Origin: DAOUBA01 sp034432855
GTDB lineage: Bacteria > Chloroflexota > Anaerolineae > B4-G1
Length of the DNA stretch: 20,681 bases
Direction of reading: 5' to 3'
NCBI GenBank assembly: GCA_034432855.1
Contig: DAOUBA010000118.1
Coordinates: 1 to 20,681 of the forward strand
Each line of letters opens with the position of its first letter. Position 1 is the first letter of the stretch. Under the pieces are notes generated by a model, which ran no database searches, had not been told where the DNA came from, and was given only the letters and a program-made list of their open reading frames with translations. Shown here piece by piece: positions 11,527 through 19,027 of this stretch. A program made the position numbers and the translations under genes.

Positions 11527-11839
11527 GCTGCAACCATACAAGCCAGAGTCAGGCGGAACGAGTTCTCCTTTACCGGCCATGCTATCATTGAAGGTCGTAA
11601 AAGGGCGTAACCCCGCGTGATGTCAGGCAGGTGCTTTTGACAGGTGAGATCATTGAGGAGTAACCTGACCGGCAACGTTGCCTTGTTTCCGGTTATACTC
11701 AGGGGGCATCCCCGTCCATGTGACGTGTGAATATCGTGATTGGCTTGTGGATGAACACGAAGACCTGGTGGTTGTGACCGTCTATGTCCCCAACAAGGCT
11801 GGGTGGATTCGAGACCGCGTGCGGCGGAAGAGGAGATGA
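11527..11839 (+). pseudogene. Decayed DUF4258-family gene (toxin-like partner of YgiT)
   Basis: Three reading frames must be joined to recover a DUF4258-like protein. The first, about 11527-11607, encodes FTGHAIIEGRKRA and then meets TAA at 11608. The second, 11607-11702, encodes PRDVRQVLLTGEIIEE, a TAA at 11661-11663 where a tyrosine codon is expected, and PDRQRCLVSGYTQ. The third, 11705-11839, encodes GIPVHVTCEYRDWLVDEHED and VVVTVYVPNKAGWI before TGA. There are thus at least two frameshifts and one nonsense codon. No convincing start codon is visible next to the mtnA stop. DUF4258 proteins commonly precede YgiT-type zinc-finger genes in toxin-antitoxin-like pairs, as here. The reconstruction is by eye. 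An assembly error could mimic frameshifts, but the in-frame stop makes true decay more likely. Confidence 0.75.
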
Positions 11840-11841
11840 AA

Positions 11842-12102
11842 ATGGCTACCTGTCATGAGTGTGGGAGAGAGTTGGAGAAGGGAGTAGCCACCCTCACGTT
11901 TCATGAAAATGGCCTGATTGTCAGCGTAAGTCATATCCCTGCTTTAGTATGCGAATGCGGAGAAGCACAGATCAAAGCGCCAGTGGCGGAATACGTCAGT
12001 GATGTGGTTGACGAGATTCTGGCCTTTGAGCACGCCCAGCGTAAGAAGAAGGCCCATTGGATCCCTGTACATCAGATTGCCCTGGACTTTGCTGTGACAT
12101 AG
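11842..12102 (+). CDS. YgiT-type zinc-finger protein (antitoxin-like)
   Basis: An 86-residue protein with the YgiT/MqsA N-terminal zinc-finger layout. CHEC (C4, C7) is followed by the strand-turn ATLTFHENGLIVSVSHIPALV and then a second cysteine pair in VCECGEA (C37, C39). The second pair is C-x-C rather than the usual C-x-x-C, as if one residue were lost. No helix-turn-helix follows, only a charged helix (EYVSDVVDEILAFEHAQRKKK). ATG 11842 is chosen because GGAG lies six bases upstream; an ATG at 11836 overlaps the stop of the decayed DUF4258 frame. Such proteins usually accompany a DUF4258 or MqsR-like toxin. Here the partner is broken, so this may be a leftover antitoxin. The cytidylyltransferase gene begins 24 bases downstream. 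Confidence 0.8.
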   Translation: MATCHECGRELEKGVATLTFHENGLIVSVSHIPALVCECGEAQIKAPVAEYVSDVVDEILAFEHAQRKKKAHWIPVHQIALDFAVT

Positions 12103-12126
12103 AGATGCCAATCCTGGAGGGCTCTC

Positions 12127-12915
12127 TTGAGTAACGCCCCGCAAATCCCTGTCGTCATCCTCTGCGGCGGGCAGGGCACCCGCATGCAGGGCGACACGCC
12201 GACCAAGAAGGAACTTGTCCAGGTCGGCGGAGGGCCCATCCTCTGGCACGTGATGAAGATTTACGCTGCCTACGGCCACACCCGCTTTATCCTCGCGCTG
12301 GGCCACCAGGCCGAGGCGCTCAAGCGCTATTTCCTCGAATATGAGCCAATGAGTTGTGATTTCACCATTCACCTGGGAAAATCAAGCCCGATGGTTATCC
12401 ACCGCAGCGGGGACGAAGAGACGTGGGAAGTCACGTTGGCAGATACCGGATTGAATACCGAGAAAGGCTCGCGCATCTACCGCGTCGCGCGCTACATTGA
12501 CACGGCCACTTTCTTCGTCACCTATGGTGATGGGGTGGGTAACATAGACCTCGATGCCCTGCTGGCCTTCCATCGGCAACACGGGCGGCTGGCGACGGTG
12601 ACCGGCGTGCAGCCACGCTCACAGTATGGCATCCTCGAAGTGAACGCAGAAGGCCGCGTGACCGGCTTTGGCGAAAAGCCGCAATTGCAGCACTGGATCA
12701 ATGCCGGCTTTATGGTGTTCGAGCGCAAGGTGCTCGATTACCTGGCCGACGGCGAGGATGTGGATTTGGAACGCGATGCGCTCCCGCGCCTGGCCGCCGA
12801 TGGCCAACTGATGATGTACCGCCATACCGGCTTCTGGCGCTCGATGGATACGTTCAAGGAAGCGCAAGAGTTGGACGCGATATGGCGGGAATCTTCTCCG
12901 TGGAAGGTGTGGTAA
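12127..12915 (+). CDS. rfbF: Glucose-1-phosphate cytidylyltransferase-like nucleotidyltransferase
   Basis: This 262-residue enzyme joins a nucleoside triphosphate to a sugar-1-phosphate, probably CTP and glucose-1-phosphate to give CDP-glucose, the first step to CDP-linked 6-deoxy and 3,6-dideoxy sugars. The nucleotide-binding loop is LCGGQGTR (L12-R19). PILWHVMKIYAAYGHTRFIL, the metal-binding YGDGVGNID, GEKP, and the C-terminal GFWRSMDTFKEAQELD with SSPWKVW all match RfbF-type enzymes. The usual RPKPM motif after the loop is replaced by TPTKKELV, so substrate preference could differ. The TTG start at 12127 is supported by GGAGG seven bases upstream. It is the first gene of a tight five-gene run, and its TAA is followed directly by the ATG of the next gene. 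Confidence 0.87.
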   Translation: MSNAPQIPVVILCGGQGTRMQGDTPTKKELVQVGGGPILWHVMKIYAAYGHTRFILALGHQAEALKRYFLEYEPMSCDFTIHLGKSSPMVIHRSGDEETWEVTLADTGLNTEKGSRIYRVARYIDTATFFVTYGDGVGNIDLDALLAFHRQHGRLATVTGVQPRSQYGILEVNAEGRVTGFGEKPQLQHWINAGFMVFERKVLDYLADGEDVDLERDALPRLAADGQLMMYRHTGFWRSMDTFKEAQELDAIWRESSPWKVW

Positions 12916-13890
12916 ATGGACAAGTTCTGGCAAGATCGCTCTGTCTTCGTGACCGGCTGCAATGGCCTGATGGGCTCCTGGTTGACCATTGCTCTGGTGG
13001 ATGCCGGCGCCGTCGTGGTGGGTCTGATCCGCGACGAGGTGCCGTTCTCGCAATTGCAGCGCTCCGGCACCCGGGAGCGCATCGCCGTCGTGCGCGGCGA
13101 CGTGACCGACTATGAGTTGCTCGAGCGGGCGTTGAACGAGTACGAAGTGGACACGGTGTTCCATTTGGCCGCTCAGACCATTGTCACCATTGCCAACCGG
13201 GCGCCGCTTTCGACTTTCGAGACCAACATCAAGGGCACCTGGACATTGCTGGAGGCGGCGCGACGTTCACCCAGGGTCACCCGCGTCCTGGTTGCTTCGT
13301 CCGATAAAGCCTACGGCGTGCACGAGAAATTGCCTTACACCGAGGATGCGGCCCTGCAGGGTTGCCATCCCTACGATGTCTCCAAATCGTGCGCCGACTT
13401 GATTGCCCGCGCTTACGCCGCAACCTACGGAACGCCGGTCGCCGTCACCCGCTGCGCCAACCTCTTCGGCGGCGGCGATCTGAACTGGAGCCGCATCGTG
13501 CCCGGCACGATCCGCAGTGTGCTGCGCGGCGAGCCTCCCATCATCCGCTCGGACGGGACGATGCTCCGCGATTACCTCTACGTCAAAGACGCCGTGCATG
13601 CTTACATGACGCTGGCCGAGCACCTGGACGATCCGGCAGTGAAAGGCGAGGCGTTCAACTTTGGCATGGACAGCCCCAAGTCGGTGCTGGAGATGGTGCA
13701 AACGATCATCGCCGTCTCCGATCACCCGGAGTTGCAGCCGGTGATTCTGAACAGCGCGCCCAACGAGATTCCGGCCCAGTATCTCGACAGCGGCAAGGCC
13801 CACCGGATGCTCGACTGGTCGCCTCGCTATTCGCTCGAGGAGGGACTGCGCGAGACGATGGCGTGGTATCGGGAGTTTCTGAGTCGGTAG
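12916..13890 (+). CDS. rfbG: Extended SDR sugar-nucleotide dehydratase (CDP-glucose 4,6-dehydratase-like)
   Basis: A 324-residue extended short-chain dehydrogenase. The N-terminus FWQDRSVFVTGCNGLMGSWL has the TGxxGxxG NAD-binding loop and the W-x-x-R/K-V-F-V-T-G opening typical of RfbG. DTVFHLAAQTIV follows. The catalytic SSDKAYG and Y153-x-x-x-K157 (in HPYDVSKSCADL) are present. Next to a cytidylyltransferase the likely reaction is CDP-glucose to CDP-4-dehydro-6-deoxyglucose. A GDP-mannose or dTDP-glucose dehydratase role cannot be excluded. The ATG directly abuts the previous stop, implying coupled translation. The TAG at 13888-13890 lies within the start of the GGTAG junction repeat, so the repeat sets the C-terminus. 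The gene symbol is by context and is tentative. Confidence 0.8.
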   Translation: MDKFWQDRSVFVTGCNGLMGSWLTIALVDAGAVVVGLIRDEVPFSQLQRSGTRERIAVVRGDVTDYELLERALNEYEVDTVFHLAAQTIVTIANRAPLSTFETNIKGTWTLLEAARRSPRVTRVLVASSDKAYGVHEKLPYTEDAALQGCHPYDVSKSCADLIARAYAATYGTPVAVTRCANLFGGGDLNWSRIVPGTIRSVLRGEPPIIRSDGTMLRDYLYVKDAVHAYMTLAEHLDDPAVKGEAFNFGMDSPKSVLEMVQTIIAVSDHPELQPVILNSAPNEIPAQYLDSGKAHRMLDWSPRYSLEEGLRETMAWYREFLSR

Positions 13891-13925
13891 GTTGGTAGAT
13901 TGGTAGTTGGTAATTGGTAAATTGG
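13888..13925 (+). repeat. GGTAGATTGGTAGTTGGTA junction repeat
   Basis: This copy contains the same 19-base unit as 3443-3461, followed by further TTGGTAA units. It begins at the stop codon of the dehydratase gene and runs into the likely start of the next gene, whose TTG codons come from the repeat. Confidence 0.8.
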
Positions 13926-14848
13926 GCGGTTGGGCGGGCAGGCGTGTTCTCGTTACCGGGGCCACCGGCTTCATCGGCGCGCGGCTGGTGCGGCGGTTGG
14001 TCGAGGCTGGCGCCCAGGTGTGGGCCGGGGTCTATCCGGGTGAATCGCCGGAGCGGGTGGCAAGCCTTGCACCAGGGGGCAGGCGTGTTCCCTTCGACGT
14101 GCAGGATGCGGAGGGTGTTCGGCGAGCGGTGCAGGGGGCTGCGCCCGACGTGGTGTTCCACCTGGCTGCCGTCGGCGTTTCCGACACGGGTATCGAGCCG
14201 GCCCTGGCGCTGATGGTGAATGCGGGCGGTGTAATTCATCTGCTGGAGGCGCTGCGCGGGCGGGAGGTGCAACGGATCGTGCTCGTCGGCACCTGCTACG
14301 AGTACGGCGCGCGCCAGGCAGTCGAAGGGCTGGACCCGTTCAGTGCCTACGCCGCCTCGAAGGTCGCGGCATGGGCGTTCGGGCGGATGTACTGGCGAGT
14401 GTACAATTTGCCCATCGTCACCGCGCGTCCCTTCCAGGTCTACGGGCCGGGGCAGCCGGAGCACATGCTGATCCCGGCCGCTGTTGCTGCGGCTTTGGCA
14501 GGCCAGGACTTGGCAGCGACGCCGGGTGAACAGGAGCGGGATTTCATCTACGTGGACGACGTGATCGAAGGGATGCTGGCTGTTGCTCTCGCGCCGGGTA
14601 TCGAAGGGGAGAGTCTCGACCTGGGCAGCGGCGTTGTCTGGCCCGTCCGTGAGGTGCTCGACCGTGTGTGGGAACTGACCGGGGCCAGGGGCCGTATTCT
14701 CTACGGTGTGCTGCCCTATCGCCCCGGCGAGGTCATGCACCTGGTCGCCGACGCCGAACGCACGGCCCGGCTGACCGGCTGGCGTGCACAGATAGGGCTG
14801 GACGAGGGGTTGCGACGCGCAATCGAGTGGCTCCAACCAACCAACTAA
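13907..14848 (+). CDS. NAD-dependent epimerase/dehydratase family protein (sugar-nucleotide reductase or epimerase)
   Basis: An extended SDR of about 313 residues. It has VLVTGATGFIGARL (NAD-binding glycines G18, G21, G24), DVVFHLAAVGVSDTG, T129 in GTCYEYG, the catalytic pair Y148 and K152 in YAASK, and RPFQVYGPGQ. With the two preceding enzymes it may reduce or epimerise a CDP-4-dehydro-6-deoxyhexose, as CDP-abequose or CDP-paratose synthases do; this is inferred from position. The start is uncertain. TTG 13907 and TTG 13922 are both within the junction repeat, neither has a Shine-Dalgarno, and the Rossmann strand begins only seven codons after 13922. The C-terminal residues QPTN and the TAA are encoded by a second repeat (14834-14878). 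Confidence 0.82.
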   Translation: MVIGKLGGWAGRRVLVTGATGFIGARLVRRLVEAGAQVWAGVYPGESPERVASLAPGGRRVPFDVQDAEGVRRAVQGAAPDVVFHLAAVGVSDTGIEPALALMVNAGGVIHLLEALRGREVQRIVLVGTCYEYGARQAVEGLDPFSAYAASKVAAWAFGRMYWRVYNLPIVTARPFQVYGPGQPEHMLIPAAVAAALAGQDLAATPGEQERDFIYVDDVIEGMLAVALAPGIEGESLDLGSGVVWPVREVLDRVWELTGARGRILYGVLPYRPGEVMHLVADAERTARLTGWRAQIGLDEGLRRAIEWLQPTN

Positions 14849-14878
14849 CTAACCAACTAAACCAACTAACCAACAACC
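14834..14878 (+). repeat. CCAACTAACCAAC-type junction repeat
   Basis: About 45 bases consist almost only of AACC and AACT units. It supplies the last four codons and stop of the epimerase gene and fills the whole gap to the GTG of the glycosyltransferase. It is the reverse-complement form of the GGTTAGTTGG units at 16529-16555. Confidence 0.85.
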
Positions 14879-15583
14879 GTGAAACTCTCCATCATCATCT
14901 GCGCCTACAACGAACGGAGGACGATCCTCGACGCGATCCGACAGGCCGGTGCGGTAGACCTGGGCCCCGGCTGGGAAAAAGAGATCATCGTCGTGGATAA
15001 CTTTTCCACCGACGGCACGCGCGAGTTGCTCCAGTCGCTCGCTATGCCGGGCGTGCGCGCCGTGTTTCACCCGCGCAACCTGGGCAAGGGCGCTTCGATT
15101 CGCACGGGGATCGCGGAGGCAAGTGGTGACTATTGCGTCGTCTTCGACGCCGACCTGGAATACGAGGCGGGCGATCTTGCACGTATGGTTGCGGCCATCG
15201 TCCCCGGCCAGACCGTCGCCGTATTCGGCTCGCGCACGCTGGGAGGGCGGCGTATCTACAAATACGCCAGGAACTATTGGGGCGTGCGCTTCCTCAGCGC
15301 CGTCGCCAACCTGCTCTACGGCGGCCACCTGACCGATATCGCCGTCGGCACCAAACTGGTGTGCACCGATGTGGCCCGCGCCCTGAACCTGACCAGCACC
15401 GGATTCGACCTCGACTTCGAGTTGCCGTGCAGACTGCTCAGGCAAGGCTATGACATCATCGAGGTGCCCGTCGCCTATCATCCGCGCACCATCGAACAGG
15501 GCAAGAAACTCCGGGCGTTCAGTGCAGGCGTCGCCGCATTGTGGGTCATCCTGAAAACCAGGTTTGCCAGGGGAAGGAAATGA
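14879..15583 (+). CDS. Family 2 glycosyltransferase (DPM1/DPG synthase-like)
   Basis: A 234-residue GT-A fold glycosyltransferase. KLSIIICAYNERRTI is the first strand, VVDNFSTDGT follows, and FHPRNLGKGASIRTGI is the nucleotide-binding region. D90-A-D92 is the metal-binding DxD, and LTDIAVGTKLV with GFDLDFELPCRLLRQG completes the usual order. The size and layout fit the polyprenyl-phosphate sugar transferase group, so it may transfer a sugar to a lipid carrier or glycan at the membrane. There is no long hydrophobic tail, so membrane contact would be peripheral. The GTG start has no Shine-Dalgarno because the junction repeat lies directly upstream. Its TGA overlaps the ATG of the next gene (ATGA at 15580-15583), so the two are coupled. 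Confidence 0.88.
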   Translation: MKLSIIICAYNERRTILDAIRQAGAVDLGPGWEKEIIVVDNFSTDGTRELLQSLAMPGVRAVFHPRNLGKGASIRTGIAEASGDYCVVFDADLEYEAGDLARMVAAIVPGQTVAVFGSRTLGGRRIYKYARNYWGVRFLSAVANLLYGGHLTDIAVGTKLVCTDVARALNLTSTGFDLDFELPCRLLRQGYDIIEVPVAYHPRTIEQGKKLRAFSAGVAALWVILKTRFARGRK

Positions 15584-16533
15584 ACGTCATCGTCACCGGC
15601 TCCATCGCCTACGACTATCTGATGACCTTTCCGGGCCGCTTTGCCGAGTGTATCCTGCCCGAGCAGTTGCATTGCATCTCGCTGAGTTTCCTGGTAGATG
15701 AGATGCGCCGCCAACGGGGCGGGTGCGCGGCCAACATCGCCTACAACCTGGCGTTGCTGGGCGAGCGCCCGCGGCTGATGGGCACGGTGGGCCAGGATTT
15801 CGGCGAGTACCGCGCCTGGTTGGAGGCTCACGGCGTGGACACCTCGCTCACCCGCGAGGAGCCCGACCTCTTTACTGCCTCGTTCTTCGTCAACACCGAC
15901 CTAGATGGCAACCAGATCGCCAGTTTCTACACCGGGGCGATGGCCCGCGCCCGCGATCTTTCGCTGCGCGGCCTGCAGGCCGACCTGGTGACGATCTCGC
16001 CCAACGACCCGCAGGCGATGGTGCGCTACGCTGCCGAGTGCCGCGAGTTGGGCCTGCCGTACCTCTACGATCCCAGCCAGCAGATCATCCGCCTCTCCGG
16101 CGACCAGTTGCGCGCCGGGCTGGAAGGGTGTGCCTTGCTGGTGGTCAACGATTACGAGTTCAGCCTCATCCGGGAGCGCACCGGCCTGGAGGCCGAGGCC
16201 ATCCAGGCGGCCCCGTCGCGGGCCTGCGTGGTCACCTGCGGCGCCGAGGGCTCGCGCATCTGGGCGGGGGGCCGGGTGTACGAGATCCCCATCGTGCCAC
16301 CGCGCCAAGTTGCCGACCCTACCGGCGTGGGCGACGCCTACCGTGCGGGCCTGATCAAGGGGCTGGCGTTGGGCGTGGGGTGGGACCTGGCGGGGCGAAT
16401 GGGGGCATTGGCGGCGACCTATGCGCTGGAGCAGATCGGCCCGCAGAGCCATGCCTACACCCCGGCCGAGTTCGTGGCAAGATTTCGGCAGCATTTTGGT
16501 GATGAGGGGGCATTGGAGGGGTGGGGTGGTTAG
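15580..16533 (+). CDS. PfkB-family carbohydrate/nucleoside kinase (possible adenosine kinase)
   Basis: A 317-residue ribokinase-fold kinase. It has an N-terminal GSIAYDYLMTFPGRF, GGCAANIAYNLALLG (glycine pair G47-G48), and the C-terminal signature DPTGVGDAYRAGLIKGLALG with catalytic base D252. The DPTGVGD form and the opening GSIAYD resemble PfkB enzymes often annotated as adenosine kinases in archaea and Chloroflexota. ahcY lies beyond the methyltransferase cassette and makes adenosine, which fits that reading; a sugar kinase for the surface-glycan operon is the alternative. ATG 15580 overlaps the glycosyltransferase stop, and GGGGAAGGAA lies just upstream. The TAG stop (16531-16533) is at the beginning of a GGTTAG repeat. 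Confidence 0.87.
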   Translation: MNVIVTGSIAYDYLMTFPGRFAECILPEQLHCISLSFLVDEMRRQRGGCAANIAYNLALLGERPRLMGTVGQDFGEYRAWLEAHGVDTSLTREEPDLFTASFFVNTDLDGNQIASFYTGAMARARDLSLRGLQADLVTISPNDPQAMVRYAAECRELGLPYLYDPSQQIIRLSGDQLRAGLEGCALLVVNDYEFSLIRERTGLEAEAIQAAPSRACVVTCGAEGSRIWAGGRVYEIPIVPPRQVADPTGVGDAYRAGLIKGLALGVGWDLAGRMGALAATYALEQIGPQSHAYTPAEFVARFRQHFGDEGALEGWGG

Positions 16534-16555
16534 TTTGTTGGTTGGTTAGTTGGTT
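16529..16555 (+). repeat. GGTTAGTTGGTTGG junction repeat (left flank of methyltransferase cassette)
   Basis: GT-rich units begin at the kinase stop codon. Bases 16538-16552 are the exact reverse complement of 19028-19042, so two 15-bp copies face each other across about 2.5 kb. Positions 16556-16776 contain no gene I can support. Confidence 0.75.
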
Positions 16556-16730
16556 CGAGCGGGGTCTCGGTCTGATATGGGATTGGGGTATGCGCAGTCT
16601 GTAGTGCGAGAGGACGTCGGCCAGAATGGATAGCCGGTGCTCAACCGACGAACAGCAAGTGAGGGACTACAAAGTGCCTCGTGGTCAACCCCACTCCCGG
16701 GAGCACTTTGACGCAGGGAAATTGGATAGG

Positions 16731-16758
16731 TTGCTTGGTGGGGCAGATTGGGTACAAT
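16731..16758 (+). promoter_or_regulatory. Possible promoter of the small cassette gene
   Basis: TTGCTT (16731-16736) and TACAAT (16753-16758) are 16 bases apart. They lie just before the AGGAGGAG ribosome-binding site of the gene at 16777. The -35 box is poor and the call is tentative. Confidence 0.35.
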
Positions 16759-16776
16759 TGACCCAGGAGGAGACGA

Positions 16777-16968
16777 ATGGCAACAACAATGTCGGACCAC
16801 CTGCTTGAGCATCTTGCCAGATGGAGTGCTGAGAGGAGCGAAACCCAGCTCGCTGAGGAAGCCTGCGAGTTGATGCTGCTACGGACATCAAGGCTAGGCT
16901 GGCCCAATCTGGTATATTCATACTCCTGCCCTCGTTGCAGGCACAACATGGTAGAAGTTCTGGACTAG
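16777..16968 (+). CDS. Small hypothetical protein of the methyltransferase cassette
   Basis: A 63-residue protein with no recognised family. It is helical and acidic in its first two thirds, with SDHLLEHLARWSAERSETQL followed by AEEACEL. It ends in a short SYSCPRCRHNMVEVLD segment whose CPRC (C51, C54) could be half of a zinc knuckle. It is supported as a real gene by AGGAGGAG four bases upstream of ATG 16777. A terminator-like hairpin also lies 15 bases after its stop. The methyltransferase start is 66 bases downstream. Position suggests a partner or regulator of the methyltransferase, as with small controller genes of restriction-modification loci. No helix-turn-helix is evident, so that role is only a hypothesis. 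Confidence 0.6.
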   Translation: MATTMSDHLLEHLARWSAERSETQLAEEACELMLLRTSRLGWPNLVYSYSCPRCRHNMVEVLD

Positions 16969-16982
16969 GTCATGAGGCCACG

Positions 16983-17011
16983 GGCGGGTTCTCTCAACCC
17001 GCCTCTCTTTT
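16983..17011 (+). terminator. Terminator-like hairpin between the small gene and the methyltransferase
   Basis: GGCGGGTT (16983-16990) pairs with AACCCGCC (16996-17003) around a five-base CTCTC loop, and TCTCTTTT follows. It has the form of a modest rho-independent terminator. It ends 24 bases before the methyltransferase ATG, so it would separate the two genes or attenuate read-through. Confidence 0.7.
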
Positions 17012-17034
17012 CGCCAGCGACTCATAAGGAGCTT

Positions 17035-18945
17035 ATGAACCGCCTGTTCCACAAGTCCTGCGAGCACATGGACGAGATCCCAGATGAGAGCGTAGACCTG
17101 GTCGTGACCAGCCCGCCGTACTGGAACGCCATTGACTATGAGCAGCACGTTGCCGATCCTGAGGCATGGTATAGAACTCGCCGGGGGGATACCTACGAGG
17201 AATACCGCGAGTGGCTAAAGATTTGCTTCAGCGAGGTGTATCGGAAGCAAAAACCGGGCGGATTCTGTGCCGTTGTGATCGGAACGGTTCTGATGAATGG
17301 GCAGCAATACCCGGTGCCTCAACACCTTGTTGTCTTGATGGAGGAAATTGGATACGAGTATCACCAGGAAATTGTGTGGCACAAAGTTACTGGTGGTGTG
17401 AAGCGGGCCGGTGTCACAATTCAGCATCCATACCCCGGCTACTATCATCCCAACATTATGTCGGAGTCTATTCTTATCTTTCGTAAGCCAGGGCCAAAAA
17501 TCTACGAGAGGCGAAGCAGTGTTGAGAAGGATGAAAGCCATATTGACATCAATGGAGTCTTTACCCGCGAGATTGCTAACAATGTCTGGCATATTGCGCC
17601 TGTTCCTCCGAATTATCTACCCCATCCCTGTCCATTCCCAGAAGAGATCCCTTATCGCCTGATATTGCTTTACTCTTACAAGGGGGATCTGGTGCTGGAT
17701 CCTTTTTTAGGAATTGGCACAACTGCAAAGGTAGCTAAAGCTCTGGGGCGCCGGTACATAGGCTATGATATCCAGGAGAAATATATCGAGATAGCCCGCA
17801 AACGCTTGGATGAACCTCTACACCTGCGGGAGCAATTGATTCCACGGTTCGAGAAAATGCCCGTTGAAGACAGGCAGTTTGTTGAGCACATCAGCCAGTA
17901 TCAGCAAGCCCGGCAGCTGGCATTTCTCGAGCTTGCAGATCGAGAACCTGGTACGGCATACATGACTGAGCGAGGCACATTTATCATGGATTACGAAGCA
18001 TTAGCCCAAAGGGCTCCCTGGCTCAGAGAACGCGACCACAAAATGATCATCAGTGCTGACCTAGATGGTATTCTCTCCGGTGCGTTGCTGGCTTGGTTGT
18101 GGCACTGGCATATTGTCGGCATCTACGACACGAAGCGGATATGGGTACTCTCGAACCATAAAGACTTTCTAAGCGGCGAGTACATCTTCATAGACCATGA
18201 CATTTATTGGCGTAATATCCGGAGTATTGGTCACCACATGCTGCAATTCAGCCCCACTCTGCCCATCCCCCGGTATACTAGCTCAGGTTCACAGTCTATA
18301 AATCCTAACTTGATACGTGGTTTCAATTATGAGGAGCATTTCGGCAGAAAATATCCGTTCGCCACGGTACACTTCCTGCTATGTTGTTACAATGCCTGGG
18401 GAGACTTAGAGGGGTATCGTTTGCCCAGGGAATTCCTGCCCCTGTTGCTCCATGCTGATTCTTCCCTGAAAAATGCTGCAGTATACCAAAGCAATGCCCT
18501 TGATTGGCTGGATTGGCTTGGAAGTAAGAGGTTGGATCGCGAATCGGCTATCTATCCCCTTTGCTCCACTCTCTATCATACGCCACCTCGACGGCTGCTG
18601 GAATGGGGCGCCCAACTTGGTGACAAGCTAGTAGAGCTCGGATTTGGGCGCACTGCCCAGTGCAGAATAGGCAATCCCACCGTCAAACGCAAGTGGAAAC
18701 AGTTCAAAAATCTAACCGACTGGATTGCGGAGATAGCAGGTTGGTCTTTTGACTGGCCAGACTTTTCCACACTCGAAACAGAATGCGTGGATCTGGGAAA
18801 ACCGCTGCGTCTACCGGCAACACGGGATCATTTCAAGACCATGATCGCCAAAGAGCCTTTTTCGTTTGCCATTGTCAGCAGCAAACGAGGGGAGGGCGAA
18901 GGAGGATTGAGCTACACACTGCTACCGGATGACTTGAGAAGGTAA
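17035..18945 (+). CDS. Beta-class DNA methyltransferase fused to a DHH/RecJ-like domain
   Basis: A 636-residue, two-part protein. Residues 1-270 are an S-adenosylmethionine-dependent DNA amino-methyltransferase. The catalytic motif is TSPPYW (T25-W30) and the cofactor-binding motif is DPFLGIGTT (D222-T230). The catalytic motif precedes the cofactor motif, as in the beta class (N4-cytosine or N6-adenine). After a linker, residues 337-480 carry ISADLDGILSGALL (D342, D344), IFIDHDIYW (D387, H388, D389), INPN (N423-N425) before YPF (440-442), and LLHADSS (D475). The order and spacing recall DHH-superfamily phosphoesterases such as RecJ and NrnA, but this is motif-level reasoning. Residues 480-636 are unrecognised. 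ATG 17035 is chosen for the AAGGAG just upstream and the normal N-terminus; the frame is open back to 16972 through the hairpin. The sequence is more AT-rich than its neighbours, suggesting transfer. Confidence 0.85.
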   Translation: MNRLFHKSCEHMDEIPDESVDLVVTSPPYWNAIDYEQHVADPEAWYRTRRGDTYEEYREWLKICFSEVYRKQKPGGFCAVVIGTVLMNGQQYPVPQHLVVLMEEIGYEYHQEIVWHKVTGGVKRAGVTIQHPYPGYYHPNIMSESILIFRKPGPKIYERRSSVEKDESHIDINGVFTREIANNVWHIAPVPPNYLPHPCPFPEEIPYRLILLYSYKGDLVLDPFLGIGTTAKVAKALGRRYIGYDIQEKYIEIARKRLDEPLHLREQLIPRFEKMPVEDRQFVEHISQYQQARQLAFLELADREPGTAYMTERGTFIMDYEALAQRAPWLRERDHKMIISADLDGILSGALLAWLWHWHIVGIYDTKRIWVLSNHKDFLSGEYIFIDHDIYWRNIRSIGHHMLQFSPTLPIPRYTSSGSQSINPNLIRGFNYEEHFGRKYPFATVHFLLCCYNAWGDLEGYRLPREFLPLLLHADSSLKNAAVYQSNALDWLDWLGSKRLDRESAIYPLCSTLYHTPPRRLLEWGAQLGDKLVELGFGRTAQCRIGNPTVKRKWKQFKNLTDWIAEIAGWSFDWPDFSTLETECVDLGKPLRLPATRDHFKTMIAKEPFSFAIVSSKRGEGEGGLSYTLLPDDLRR

Positions 18946-19027
18946 CCGGCAGTCGGAGATAGCCGGAAACTCGAGTGCTCTATCCATACCGTTCTTCCAT
19001 CCTTAACGATCACACCTGAACGGTGCA

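Noticed and set aside
11890..11910. A second parS-like site (CACGTTTCATGAAA) inside the YgiT-type gene.
   Set aside because: It lacks the central CACGTG core and shares only fragments with the ParB consensus.
16626..16808. A 60-residue open frame before the small cassette gene.
   Set aside because: It has no good ribosome-binding site and overlaps the better supported gene at 16777 in another frame.
16641..16949. A 102-residue minus-strand frame opposite the small gene.
   Set aside because: It is antisense to the gene with the strong ribosome-binding site and shows no protein-like features.
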